Part shown: one piece after another, positions 7,606 through 15,676 of the stretch
How the letters are laid out: each line of letters opens with the position of its first letter
Position numbering within the stretch: position 1 is the stretch's first letter
DNA from: Verrucomicrobiota bacterium
GTDB taxonomy: Bacteria; Verrucomicrobiota; Verrucomicrobiia; Opitutales; Opitutaceae
Reading direction: 5' to 3'
Length of the DNA: 33,152 nt
Assembly (NCBI GenBank): GCA_023426435.1
Contig: JAFAAS010000180.1
Span: forward strand, 1-33,152
Notes under the pieces: generated by a model
The model's database searches: none
What the model saw: the letters and a program-made list of their open reading frames with translations, nothing else
Told to the model about the DNA's origin: nothing
Made by a program: the position numbers and the translations under genes

Positions 7606-7779
7606 GTGAACGCGAAAGATTACAAAGCGATTCTCAGTGCGGTGGAGGAGGCGATTGCGATCTGCGATCGCTATGGAGATCGGATGGATGAGGCGCGGCG
7701 GAACGTGTGCGACGAGTTGCGGCGCGTGCGGGCGGAGCTGCGGCGGGAGTTGAATTTGCCTCTCTCGGATACGCCTTAG
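7606..7779 (+). CDS. Small helical protein, 57 aa
   Basis: A short frame begins at GTG 7606 and ends at TAG 7777-7779. The product opens MNAKDYKAILSAVEEAIAIC and ends LRRELNLPLSDTP. It is highly charged, predicted as two amphipathic helices, with GC-rich third positions like real genes here. The upstream stop is at 7546-7548, so the coding frame cannot be much longer; GTG is the only good start, and there is no clear ribosome binding site. A second small helical protein follows 86 bp later on the same strand. I do not recognise either. Expression is plausible but unproven. Confidence 0.5.
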   Translation: MNAKDYKAILSAVEEAIAICDRYGDRMDEARRNVCDELRRVRAELRRELNLPLSDTP

Positions 7780-7865
7780 TGGCGAGTGGGGGCGGCGTGG
7801 CTGACCGTTGTGTCAGCGAACATTTGCGTCGGGGCGCGGTCGGCAGGGAACGCCGCTTTCAACGC

Positions 7866-8063
7866 ATGACTGATCACGACGCACGCCGCATTATCGACTG
7901 GCTGGATTCTGCCTTGGAATTGTTCCGGGCGAATGAAGGGCGGTTGAGCGTGAGGGAAGTGAAGATCCTCAGCATGCTGGCGGTGGCGCGGCAGGATTTG
8001 AACGAAGAGGTGAGTGCGCGGCGGGATCGCGCGCGCGGCGGAGCGGAGCCGAGCGACGGGTGA
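7866..8063 (+). CDS. Small helical protein, 65 aa
   Basis: ATG at 7866 begins MTDHDARRIIDWLDSALELF and the protein ends ARGGAEPSDG. It is mostly helical and charged (LSVREVKILSMLAVARQDLN), with no signal peptide. The frame is open upstream to about 7707, but that part reads as low-quality sequence, so ATG 7866 is preferred. Its length and two-helix character resemble the protein encoded just upstream (7606-7779), which suggests a related pair. The stop is 20 bp from the convergent stop of the pectate lyase gene. Function unknown. Confidence 0.55.
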   Translation: MTDHDARRIIDWLDSALELFRANEGRLSVREVKILSMLAVARQDLNEEVSARRDRARGGAEPSDG

Positions 8064-8083
8064 AGGCGGCTGGGGGCGTGCGC

Positions 8084-9316
8084 TCAGCGGGCGGCTTTCC
8101 AGCGCTCGTAGCGGTTGAGAGCTTCGCTGGGCGCGAGCGTATACCACGCGTAACCGGCGACGCGTTCGGAGGAGATTTCCGATAGATCGTAATGAATCGA
8201 ACGATCGCGATCGCCGAAAATCGGAGTGGCGGTGCCTGGTTCGTAGAAGCGTGCCCAGAGCGGAGGAGCGCCCGGAGACGGGACGACGTTGCCGCGGAAA
8301 TCGCGCGGGGCGTTGGCGATGCGAAGGTCGTGGAGGGCGGTCGCGCGGAACCAGGCGATCACGCCTTCGATCGCGGCGGCGACCGCGGGCGAAGGATCGC
8401 GGACGGACATCAAAAGACGAGCGATGGTGGCGCTTTCGCGGGAGGCCTCGGCGATGGGTTCGAAGCTGCGGGCGGCGGCGGGGCGGAGAGTGAGAGGATC
8501 GTGTTGTTGGGCCCAGCCGGTGAGGCGGCCGGTGGCGTCGCGCTGCTGCGTGGCGAGGATGCAATCGATGCCGCGGGAGAAGCGGATGGCGGCTTCTTCG
8601 CGGAGCGCGGGAGCGACCCACGTGTAGGCGGGTTTGGCGTAGGCGATGTCGCGCAAGACCTCGAGGATTTGGGTCATGGCATCGTCGTTGTAGGTGATGC
8701 CATCGTGATAACCGCCGATGAGCGGATACACCTGAGGGAATCCACCGTTTGGATACTGCGCGGCGAAGAGGTAGCGGAGTCCGCGATCGAACGCCTCGCG
8801 CCATTCGGTGCGGGCGGCGGCGGGGGAGGCGGAAATCACGCGGGCCAGAAAGCGCAATTCGGACGTGGTGGCGTTGTTGTCGAAGGTGGGCCCGCCGGTT
8901 TCGACGGAGGCGGGATCGATGGGCTGCGTGTAGTCGAACCCTTTTTTCCATGCGCCGATGTGCATCTGGGCGGCGGCGATGTGATCGGCGATGCGGCGGG
9001 CTTCGTCGGACGCATACCATTTGGCGGATTCGTTGAGACGAAGTCCTTTGCTGTGGACGCTGCCGATGGGAGGTGCGGACATCGGCTTGAGGTTGGAGGC
9101 GTCGGCTCGCGGTCGGATGGCGAGTTGTTGGAGAAGGGATTGGGAGCGTTGCCAGTAGTCGGTCCAAGCGGGGCGGACCTCGTCGGGCAGCGCGGAGATG
9201 CGATCGGCCGTGAGCGGGGTGAAGGCGTTTTCCGGCCAGGAGCGCGGAGGCGGGGCGGCGGTGACGAGCGCGCAAAGCGTGGTGGCGAGCAGGACGGAAA
9301 GAAAACGGCCGAGCAT
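8084..9316 (-). CDS. Exported pectate lyase, polysaccharide lyase family 10, 410 aa
   Basis: PL10 enzymes cleave polygalacturonate by calcium-dependent beta-elimination. A signal peptide is clear (MLGRFLSVLLATTLCALVTA, cleavage before APPP). The alpha/alpha-barrel lyase domain covers about residues 75-405. Family-typical stretches are TFDNNATTSELRFLARV, AAQYPNGGFPQVYPL, YHDGITYNDDAMTQILEVL, GIDCILATQ and GWAQQHDPLTLRPAAARSFE followed by PIAEASRESATI. The end, SSERVAGYAWYTLAPSEALN, also fits. Length is normal for a single-domain PL10 with no carbohydrate-binding module. ATG 9316-9314. It is divergent from a GH43 gene across a 140-bp spacer, so a shared pectin/arabinan-responsive promoter region is possible (inference; no operator seen). 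Likely periplasmic or secreted. Confidence 0.93.
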   Translation of the reverse strand: MLGRFLSVLLATTLCALVTAAPPPRSWPENAFTPLTADRISALPDEVRPAWTDYWQRSQSLLQQLAIRPRADASNLKPMSAPPIGSVHSKGLRLNESAKWYASDEARRIADHIAAAQMHIGAWKKGFDYTQPIDPASVETGGPTFDNNATTSELRFLARVISASPAAARTEWREAFDRGLRYLFAAQYPNGGFPQVYPLIGGYHDGITYNDDAMTQILEVLRDIAYAKPAYTWVAPALREEAAIRFSRGIDCILATQQRDATGRLTGWAQQHDPLTLRPAAARSFEPIAEASRESATIARLLMSVRDPSPAVAAAIEGVIAWFRATALHDLRIANAPRDFRGNVVPSPGAPPLWARFYEPGTATPIFGDRDRSIHYDLSEISSERVAGYAWYTLAPSEALNRYERWKAAR

Positions 9317-9437
9317 GGGGGTGAGTGGATTGACGAGGAAGACGGCGAAACAGTTTCCGGCGGTCGACGATGAGACCGAGTTCAGGCGATCAGTCTAAGA
9401 TTGGAACGGAAGTGGGGTCTGCTTTCGCGCGCGAATG

Positions 9438-9444
9438 AAGGAGG
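9438..9444 (+). promoter_or_regulatory. Shine-Dalgarno AAGGAGG that decides the GH43 start
   Basis: AAGGAGG is a full ribosome binding site, rare in this window. It ends 12 bases before the ATG at 9457 but directly abuts the in-frame GTG at 9445, so ATG 9457 is the better start. Confidence 0.7.
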
Positions 9445-9456
9445 GTGGGCTTTATC

Positions 9457-10416
9457 ATGAGCAGGACACCTCTTGTTTCTCACATTTATACCGCGGATCC
9501 TTCGGCGCACGTGTTCAATGGGCGCGTTTACATCTATCCGTCGCATGATCTCGACATCGATGTGCCGGAGAACGATCTCGGCGATCAGTATGCGATGACG
9601 GATTATCACGTCCTGTCTCAGGATCATCCGGAGGCGCCGGCGACGGATCACGGCGAGGCGCTGCATGTGAAAGATGTGCCGTGGGCCTTGAAGCAGATGT
9701 GGGCGCCGGATGCGGCGTATCGAGATGGCAAATACTACCTGTATTTCCCGGCGAAGGACAAAGATGAGATTTTCCGCATGGGAGTGGCGGTGGGCGATCG
9801 GCCGGAAGGACCGTTCAAGGCGGAGCCGGAGCCGATCAAAGGCAGTTTCAGCATCGATCCCTGCGTGTTTCGCGATGACGACGGCGAGCATTACATGGCG
9901 TTTGGCGGCATCTGGGGCGGGCAGTTGCAGCGCTGGGCGACGGGAGCGTATGTGGCGGACGGCAAAGAGCCGGAAGGCGATGCGCCGGCGCTGTATCCGA
10001 AGATGGCGAAGCTCACGACCGACATGCTGCAATTTGCGGAGGAGCCGCGCGATCTGGTGATCAACGATGCGCAAGGCGAGCCGTTGAAAGCGAAAGATAC
10101 GGAGCGGCGGTATTTCGAAGGACCGTGGCTGCACAAACGCGGCGACACCTATTATCTGTCGTATTCCACGGGAGACACGCACCTGCTGGTTTATGCGACG
10201 AGCAAGAGCTTGCGCGGGCCGTTCACCTTCCGTGGGCAGCTCATGACGCCGCCCTTGGGATGGACGACGCATCACTCGATCATCGAGCACAACGGACGCT
10301 GGTGGCTTTATTACCACGATGCGACGTTGTCGGGCGGGGTTTCATCGAAGCGCTGCGTGAAAGTGCAGGAGCTCTTTTACGAAGCGGATGGCTCGATTCG
10401 GCTGATGCAACCCTGA
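9457..10416 (+). CDS. Glycoside hydrolase family 43 enzyme, no export signal, 319 aa
   Basis: GH43 enzymes are inverting five-bladed propeller glycosidases (beta-xylosidase, arabinofuranosidase, arabinanase and others). The three catalytic carboxylates are in place. The general base is D14 (HIYTADPSAHVFNGRVYIYP), the pKa modulator is D134 (SFSIDPCVFRDDDGEHYMAF) and the general acid is E221 (RRYFEGPWLHKRGDTYYLSY). The opening strand is at the very N-terminus with no signal peptide, so the enzyme is probably cytoplasmic and acts on imported oligosaccharides. Length fits a single catalytic domain without an accessory beta-sandwich. The exact substrate cannot be read from sequence. It is divergent from PL10 and 97 bp upstream of a histidine kinase gene on the same strand. 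Confidence 0.92.
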   Translation: MSRTPLVSHIYTADPSAHVFNGRVYIYPSHDLDIDVPENDLGDQYAMTDYHVLSQDHPEAPATDHGEALHVKDVPWALKQMWAPDAAYRDGKYYLYFPAKDKDEIFRMGVAVGDRPEGPFKAEPEPIKGSFSIDPCVFRDDDGEHYMAFGGIWGGQLQRWATGAYVADGKEPEGDAPALYPKMAKLTTDMLQFAEEPRDLVINDAQGEPLKAKDTERRYFEGPWLHKRGDTYYLSYSTGDTHLLVYATSKSLRGPFTFRGQLMTPPLGWTTHHSIIEHNGRWWLYYHDATLSGGVSSKRCVKVQELFYEADGSIRLMQP

Positions 10417-10443
10417 GGCGCCAGGAGAAAGGCTGGTGAAATG

Positions 10444-10464
10444 CCGGCCTTGAGCCCCGGCCGG
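10444..10464. terminator. GC-rich hairpin after the GH43 gene
   Basis: CCGGCC (10444-10449) pairs with GGCCGG (10459-10464) around a 9-nt loop, 27 bp past the GH43 stop. No T-run follows, so this is only a weak terminator candidate between GH43 and the kinase gene. Confidence 0.3.
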
Positions 10465-10513
10465 ACGGTTGCGTCTTTACGCCGATAAACCGGTCGGTCG
10501 GGATGGAAGGTTC

Positions 10514-12319
10514 ATGCCTCATCGGATTCTCTCCGTCGTTGCTCCTTCGATACGCGGCCGGCTGACCGTCTTGATCATGGCGATCTTGCTGCCGGCTGCG
10601 TTGCTGACGGCGTGGTTGATCTGGCAGGTGTTTCACAACGAACGGCGCGCGCGTGAGCGGCATTTGGCGGACACGGCGGAAGCGTTTTGTGCGCTCATCG
10701 ACGTGGAGCTGCGGGAGCGCGTGGCGGTGCTGCAGGGGCTGGCTTCGTCTTCGGCGTTGGGGCCGGGCGATTGGCGGGAGTTTCGTTTCCGGGCGGAGCG
10801 GGCGCTCGAAGGGCGATCGGACTGGGTGATACTGTCGGACGCCGATCATCGTCAGCTGGTCAACACGAGTCTGCCGGAGGATGCGGCGTTGCCGATGATG
10901 ACGCACGTGGCGGAGGCAGACGAGTGGTTCGGCAAACGCCGGATCTATGTTTCGAATCTGGTGCGCTCGGATGCGACGAAGCGGCTCATTTTGCATGTGT
11001 CGAAGCGCGTGGAACTCGGGGGTAAGCCGGCGATGTTGACGCTGGCGATGTTGCCCGAGGATTTTACGCGGCCCGTGTTGTCGCATCAGATCTCCGCGGG
11101 CTGGGTGATCACGGTGCTGGATCGGGAGAAGACGGTGGCGGCGCGGAGCCGGAGCCCGGAGCAATTCGTGGGTGTCAAACCCACGCGTTATATTCAGGAA
11201 GCGATGGAACTCGGGTCGTCGGGTGTCGTGGAATCGGTGACGCTTGAAGGCGTGAAAAGTCTGGCGGCGTTTCATCGGTCGGAGGAGAGCGGATGGACGG
11301 TGGTGGTGGGCTCGCCGCGGGCGGAGTTGCTAGCTCCGGCGCGACGGGCGATGTGGCTCGCGTTGCTGGCGGCGGCGGTGGTGTGCGCGGTGGCGATTCC
11401 GACGGCGTTGTGGTTGCGGCGGACGACGGTGACGGCGGTGCAAACGCTGGTCGCGGACACGGAGGCACTGGCGCACGGGCGGCCGGTGGCGAAGCGGCGG
11501 ACGGGAATTCAAGAAGGAGACGAAGTTTCGGCGGCGTTGGCGGCGACCTCGGAGGAATTGGCGGCGCGGCAGGCGGCGTTGGCGAAGGCGCGCGATGAGG
11601 CGCTGGCAGCGTCGCGGGCGAAGGACGAATTTTTGGCGGCACTCTCGCACGAACTGCGGACGCCGCTGAATCCGGTGCTGTTGTTGGCGAGTGAAGCGGC
11701 GCGCGATGAAGGTTATCCGCCGGCGGTGCGGGAGATCTTCTCGATGATCGAGCGGAACGTGATGACGGAAACGAGATTGATCGACGACCTGCTGGATGTG
11801 ACGCGGATCGCGGCGGGCAAGATCTCGTTGCGCTTGGAATGGGTGGAGGTGGATCGCGTGGTGCAGGACGCGTGGGAATCGTTGCGCGCGCGAGCGGAGC
11901 AGAAGCGGCTGGACGTGCGGATGAGGCTCGGTGCGGCGGGTGTGACCGTGCGAGGCGACGCGGTGCGATTGTTGCAGGTGTTTGCGAACGTCTTGGGCAA
12001 TGCGGTGAAGTTCACGCCCGAAGGCGGGATCGTGATGGTGACCACGCGCGTCGATGCGGGTGCGCGGCGGGTGAAAATCGAGATCGCGGACAGCGGGATA
12101 GGCATGAACGCGGAGGAGATCGCGCGTGTGTTCGAGCGGTTCGTGCAAGGCGAACATGCGAGCCATGGACGCGGATCGCGTTATGGCGGCTTGGGGCTGG
12201 GGCTTTCGATTTCGCGCGCGCTTGTCGAGATGCACGGCGGGCAGATCGATGCGACGAGCGCGGGGGCCGGGCGCGGGTCGACGTTCACAATTTCGCTGCC
12301 GATGGAAGCGGCCGGTTGA
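10514..12319 (+). CDS. Membrane sensor histidine kinase, 601 aa
   Basis: Domain order: TM1 at ~18-40 (LTVLIMAILLPAALLTAWLI), an extracytoplasmic sensor region of ~235 residues (Cache-like in layout), TM2 at ~279-298 (WLALLAAAVVCAVAIPTALW), a short linker with helical LAARQAALAKARDEALAASR, then the kinase core. The H-box is FLAALSHELRTPLNPVLLLA with phospho-acceptor H379. The ATPase boxes follow: N-box LGNAVKFTPEGG, G1 DSGIGM, F-box FERFVQGE and G2 YGGLGLGLSISRALV. It has no receiver domain and no response regulator gene lies next to it, so its partner is encoded elsewhere. ATG 10514 is preferred over the upstream TTG (10469), with GGAAGG just ahead though closely spaced. The signal sensed is unknown. 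Confidence 0.92.
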   Translation: MPHRILSVVAPSIRGRLTVLIMAILLPAALLTAWLIWQVFHNERRARERHLADTAEAFCALIDVELRERVAVLQGLASSSALGPGDWREFRFRAERALEGRSDWVILSDADHRQLVNTSLPEDAALPMMTHVAEADEWFGKRRIYVSNLVRSDATKRLILHVSKRVELGGKPAMLTLAMLPEDFTRPVLSHQISAGWVITVLDREKTVAARSRSPEQFVGVKPTRYIQEAMELGSSGVVESVTLEGVKSLAAFHRSEESGWTVVVGSPRAELLAPARRAMWLALLAAAVVCAVAIPTALWLRRTTVTAVQTLVADTEALAHGRPVAKRRTGIQEGDEVSAALAATSEELAARQAALAKARDEALAASRAKDEFLAALSHELRTPLNPVLLLASEAARDEGYPPAVREIFSMIERNVMTETRLIDDLLDVTRIAAGKISLRLEWVEVDRVVQDAWESLRARAEQKRLDVRMRLGAAGVTVRGDAVRLLQVFANVLGNAVKFTPEGGIVMVTTRVDAGARRVKIEIADSGIGMNAEEIARVFERFVQGEHASHGRGSRYGGLGLGLSISRALVEMHGGQIDATSAGAGRGSTFTISLPMEAAG

Positions 12320-12338
12320 GCCGGAGCCAAAGCGGCGG

Positions 12339-13835
12339 CTAGTCGGCGTCGGACGTCGAGGGTGTCAGTTTTTCGGATACATCCGCCGCCAGCCTGATGA
12401 ATTCGTAGCGGTGGGGGATTGGTTGGTTGGCCGGCCGAAGAAGATCGGTGAGTCGGGCAAGCTCGGAGCTCAGGGTTTCGGCCGCATGGCGAAGGATGCG
12501 GTAGTCGGCGAAGAGGGACTCGAAATACTGGGCTTGCGAACCTTGGAGGCCGGAGACGCGGTCGGCGAAGAAGGTTTCGATGGCGGCGTCGTCGTCAGGA
12601 TCGAGACGGGCGTTTTCGAGGAGGGCGCGGACGTGGGCGAGACGGCGGACCTGGATTTCGATCTGGCGGCGCTCTTCGAGGATTTTGAGCAGCGCATGGG
12701 CTTGGCGCGATTGCGGCGTGTGGGTGAGAGGAGCGAGGTTGACGCCTTCGCGCAAATCGTCGGCGGAGAAGTCGGCGATGGTTTCTCCGTCGATCAGAAG
12801 GCGGTAAGTCGAGTCGTCGGATTCGTCGAAGGAGACGGTGAGCGACTGGCGGTTGAGCTGCTCGTGAACCGGAAACCAGGCGAGCGCGATGCGGGCGGGC
12901 GGATCGATCGGAAACGGGAGCGCGAATTCCTCGCACGTGAAGGAAAGACGATCGTCGGTGGCGGCGACCTGGGTGATGCGGCCGTTGAGGGCGCGGGTGA
13001 TTTTGCCGGTGGCAGGATCGAGGGCGAAATCGGAGACGGTGGTGGGAACGTTTTGGGCGAGGAGAAAATGACAGGCGATGAGAAGGTGGCCTGCGGCTTC
13101 GGGGTGGATGCGATCGGGGCCGATCACGGTGGTGGTGGGCGAGGAGGCCTGGACGTCGGCGCTGAGCGCGGTGAGCGGAGCGTGGAGGTCGATGAGATGA
13201 CCGCGATGTTTGCGGGCGAGCCGGGCGAGGATCGGGCGCATGCGGGCGAGGGCGCGGTTGATGCCGGGGAAGCTCGGCGCTTCGAGCTCGGCGGTTTCGT
13301 CGTAGGGCGATGGGGTGACGAAGAGAAGCGACGGCGGGGCGGGGTGGGCGGCGAGTTGCGTGGAGAGAAAATCGAGGTTCCACTCGAAGTTATCGAGCGC
13401 TCGCGCGCGCCGGTCGGGGAGGTCGGGAGCGGTGTTGGCGGGATCGTAGAAGTGGCGGCCGACGTCGTTCATGCCGAACATGAACGAGATCGTGGTGGGG
13501 GAGTGGGCGAGGACATCCCAGGCGATCCGGCGGCGGGCGTCGCCCACGGTTTCGCCGGGAATGCCGGTATTCACGAAGTGGATGCGGCGATCGGGAAAGC
13601 GGGTGAGATAAAAGGCGTTGAGGTAAGCGATGAAGCGGCCGTCTTCGGTGATGCTGTCGCCGAGAAAGCAGACGATGTCGCCATCGCGGAACGGCTCCGG
13701 GTTGAGATCGTGGGCGAGTGAGATGTAGCCCTGGCGATCGAGCCAGGCGGCGAGGCTTGCGCCGAGGAGAACGGCGGCGAGTAACAGGGCGGGCGAGGTG
13801 AGGCGGCGGAGAAGCGTGGAAGGACGACGGGACAC
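12339..13835 (-). CDS. SGNH/GDSL hydrolase with N-terminal membrane anchor, 498 aa
   Basis: SGNH hydrolases are esterases, deacetylases or lipases. The N-terminus has one hydrophobic segment (TSPALLLAAVLLGASLAAWL, ~13-32), an uncleaved anchor or signal peptide. The four blocks follow: block I CFLGDSITEDG with S61, block II VNTGIPGE with G91, block III FGMNDVGRHF with N123 and block V GPDRIHPEAAGH with D241 and H244. The catalytic set is complete. Residues ~255-350 look like a beta-rich accessory domain, and the last ~120 are charged helix (LKILEERRQIEIQVRRLAHV). In this setting it could deacetylate xylan or pectin (inference; no substrate evidence). Translation starts at GTG 13835-13833. Its stop is 19 bp from the convergent kinase stop. 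Confidence 0.9.
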   Translation of the reverse strand: MSRRPSTLLRRLTSPALLLAAVLLGASLAAWLDRQGYISLAHDLNPEPFRDGDIVCFLGDSITEDGRFIAYLNAFYLTRFPDRRIHFVNTGIPGETVGDARRRIAWDVLAHSPTTISFMFGMNDVGRHFYDPANTAPDLPDRRARALDNFEWNLDFLSTQLAAHPAPPSLLFVTPSPYDETAELEAPSFPGINRALARMRPILARLARKHRGHLIDLHAPLTALSADVQASSPTTTVIGPDRIHPEAAGHLLIACHFLLAQNVPTTVSDFALDPATGKITRALNGRITQVAATDDRLSFTCEEFALPFPIDPPARIALAWFPVHEQLNRQSLTVSFDESDDSTYRLLIDGETIADFSADDLREGVNLAPLTHTPQSRQAHALLKILEERRQIEIQVRRLAHVRALLENARLDPDDDAAIETFFADRVSGLQGSQAQYFESLFADYRILRHAAETLSSELARLTDLLRPANQPIPHRYEFIRLAADVSEKLTPSTSDAD

Positions 13836-13941
13836 GAAGCGGAGATGCGTGGAGGACGCGCGAAGCGCGCGCCAGGATGGACCGCGGAAGTGGCGGAGAG
13901 TGCGCGGCGAGTTTTTGCGAGCGGTGAAGCGTTCGCGGAAT

Positions 13942-13961
13942 GCGCGGTGAGGGCACCGCGC
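13942..13961. repeat. Perfect 8-bp hairpin between two minus-strand genes
   Basis: GCGCGGTG (13942-13949) pairs with CACCGCGC (13954-13961) around a 4-nt loop. It lies 36 bp past the stop of the KamA-family gene and 107 bp upstream of the SGNH start. No T-run follows it. It could be a transcript-end hairpin or a copy of a dispersed palindromic repeat. Confidence 0.4.
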
Positions 13962-13996
13962 CTCCAGGAGAGCGGCGGGCTACGGCAGCGCCGGGA

Positions 13997-15403
13997 TCAT
14001 TCCCACTCGACGTGACCGAAGACGGTGAGCCGGCGGCGGGGGACGATGCGATGACCGAACGCGGGAGACTGACGGGCTGCTTTCAGCTCGCGCATGGTGC
14101 GTTCGAAGAAGAACTCGCGTTCGCCGAAGGCGGGCCGGAGCTGGTCGAGCCAGGTGGCTTTCTCGTCGAACTTGGCGAAGAACGGCCGGCGGACCCAATC
14201 GGGCTCGCGGGCCTGGACGAAATGGAGGGAGAAGACTTTTTCGCCCATGATTTCGGTGATGCCGTCGACGATGACCTTGCCGGGTGTGGCGGACATCGAT
14301 GGGCCGCGCACGGTGCGTTCGAGGCCGGAGACGCGGCGGTAGGCTTTCTGGAAGATTTCGTAGCAGCGGGCGAGCGGGACCTCGAAGTAGCCCTTCGGGC
14401 CGGTGTCGCGCTCGACGAACATGTAATAAGGAACGGCGCCGAGGCGGACTTGAAGGCGCCAGAGATCGGCCCAGGTGTCGGCGTCGTCGTTGACATGGCG
14501 AATGAGCGGAGCCTGGCAGCGGACGACGGCGCCGGTGCCCTTGATGCGGCGGAGGGCGGCTTGCGCGGCGGGGGTTTGGAGTTCGCGCGGGTGGCTGTAG
14601 TGCGCCATGAGGGCGAGGTGGCGGCCGGCGGACTGGACTTTTTCGAAGAGCTCGAGGAGCTCGTCGGAGTCGCTGTCGTTGACAAAGCGATACGGCCACC
14701 AGGCGACGGATTTGGTGCCGATGCGGATGGTGGTGATGTGATCGAGCTCGGGGGTGAGGAGCGGTTCGATATAGCGGCGCAGGACAGCGGTGCGCATCAC
14801 GAGCGGGTCGCCGCCGGTGATGAGGACGTTGGAGATTTCGGGGTGTTCCTTGAGGTAGGAGACGAGGGACTGGGCTTGTTGGCTGGCGAATTTGAGTTCG
14901 TCGAGACCGACGAATTGCGGCCAGCGGAAGCAGTAGCTGCAGTAGGTGTGGCAGGTTTGGCCGGGGCTGGGGAAGAAGAGGACGGTGTCGCGGTATTTGT
15001 GCTGCATGCCCGGCAGCGGTTGGCCGTCGAGGTAGGGAACGTTGAGTTCCATCTGGCCCGCCGGGTGCGGATTCAAGTGGCGCTGAATTTGGCGGGCGGC
15101 GCGATCGATCGTGGCGGGCTCGGCCTCGTCGGCGATCAGGCGCATGAGCCGATCGAGATCGGCGGGAGCGAGCATGCCCGGTTGTGGAAAGGTGAGTTGG
15201 AAAATGGGATCGTTGGGGATGTCGTCCCAATCGATGAGCTCCTCGGTGACGTAGTGGTTGACGCGGAACGGCAGCACGGCGGCGACGGCGCGCATGGCGA
15301 GCAGGTGGTCGCGCGGGAGGCTTTGAAGCTGGGGAATTCGCGGAAGGTCGTGACGTTGATAGACGCGAAAGGTGCGAGGCTGAAGACGGGCGTGGGCAAT
15401 CAT
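13997..15403 (-). CDS. KamA-family radical SAM protein (lysine 2,3-aminomutase homologue), 468 aa
   Basis: These enzymes use S-adenosylmethionine, a [4Fe-4S] cluster and pyridoxal phosphate to move an amino group from C2 to C3. The cluster motif is C151-x3-C155-x2-C158 (CHTYCSYCFRW), followed by the GGDP SAM-binding element (197-200). The expected PLP lysine is K376 in SATPGKVIVDG. In the clostridial lysine enzyme two aspartates clamp the substrate; the one seven residues before the PLP lysine is a serine here (S369), so the amino acid used may not be lysine. The N-terminal part (WDDIPNDPIFQLTFPQPGML) is typical of KamA/EpmB-like proteins. It is 468 aa against about 416 for the clostridial enzyme, with an extra C-terminal stretch. 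No EF-P, GNAT or mutase partner gene is adjacent. ATG 15403-15401. The family is secure, the substrate is not. Confidence 0.88.
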   Translation of the reverse strand: MIAHARLQPRTFRVYQRHDLPRIPQLQSLPRDHLLAMRAVAAVLPFRVNHYVTEELIDWDDIPNDPIFQLTFPQPGMLAPADLDRLMRLIADEAEPATIDRAARQIQRHLNPHPAGQMELNVPYLDGQPLPGMQHKYRDTVLFFPSPGQTCHTYCSYCFRWPQFVGLDELKFASQQAQSLVSYLKEHPEISNVLITGGDPLVMRTAVLRRYIEPLLTPELDHITTIRIGTKSVAWWPYRFVNDSDSDELLELFEKVQSAGRHLALMAHYSHPRELQTPAAQAALRRIKGTGAVVRCQAPLIRHVNDDADTWADLWRLQVRLGAVPYYMFVERDTGPKGYFEVPLARCYEIFQKAYRRVSGLERTVRGPSMSATPGKVIVDGITEIMGEKVFSLHFVQAREPDWVRRPFFAKFDEKATWLDQLRPAFGEREFFFERTMRELKAARQSPAFGHRIVPRRRLTVFGHVEWE

Positions 15404-15624
15404 TTTGGCTGGATTCCGGGTTGACGGTTATTGCTGGGGACAAGCCGCGCGCACGGAGCGGCTGTCGAGAAACCAGAGCGCGCGGCGGAATGACGCTGGA
15501 TGCGGACAACGCGCGTCGCGGGCTGGTGAGAGGGTTTATTTCGACGGGCGATTTGCTGTCCGTCGAGCGCAACCGTTCGGAAATCGGAAAAAATTTCGGG
15601 CGTCCGGGCGGAGGGAAAAGGCGC

Positions 15625-15652
15625 AAAAAAAGCCCGCCGAAAAGGGCGGGCT
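15625..15652 (-). terminator. Rho-independent terminator of the sodium/solute symporter gene
   Basis: On the minus strand AGCCCGCC pairs with GGCGGGCT (plus-strand 15631-15638 and 15645-15652) around a 6-nt loop and runs into TTTTTT. It lies 25 bp after the symporter stop at 15677. The rest of the 15404-15676 spacer should hold the promoter of the KamA-family gene; no clear boxes are visible. Confidence 0.88.
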
Positions 15653-15676
15653 GAATCTGACAAAATCTTCAGCTGA

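Noticed and set aside
13940..15424. Plus-strand open frame of about 494 codons
   Set aside because: It is antisense to the KamA-family gene; the translation is Gly/Glu/Asp-rich shadow sequence typical of high-GC DNA.
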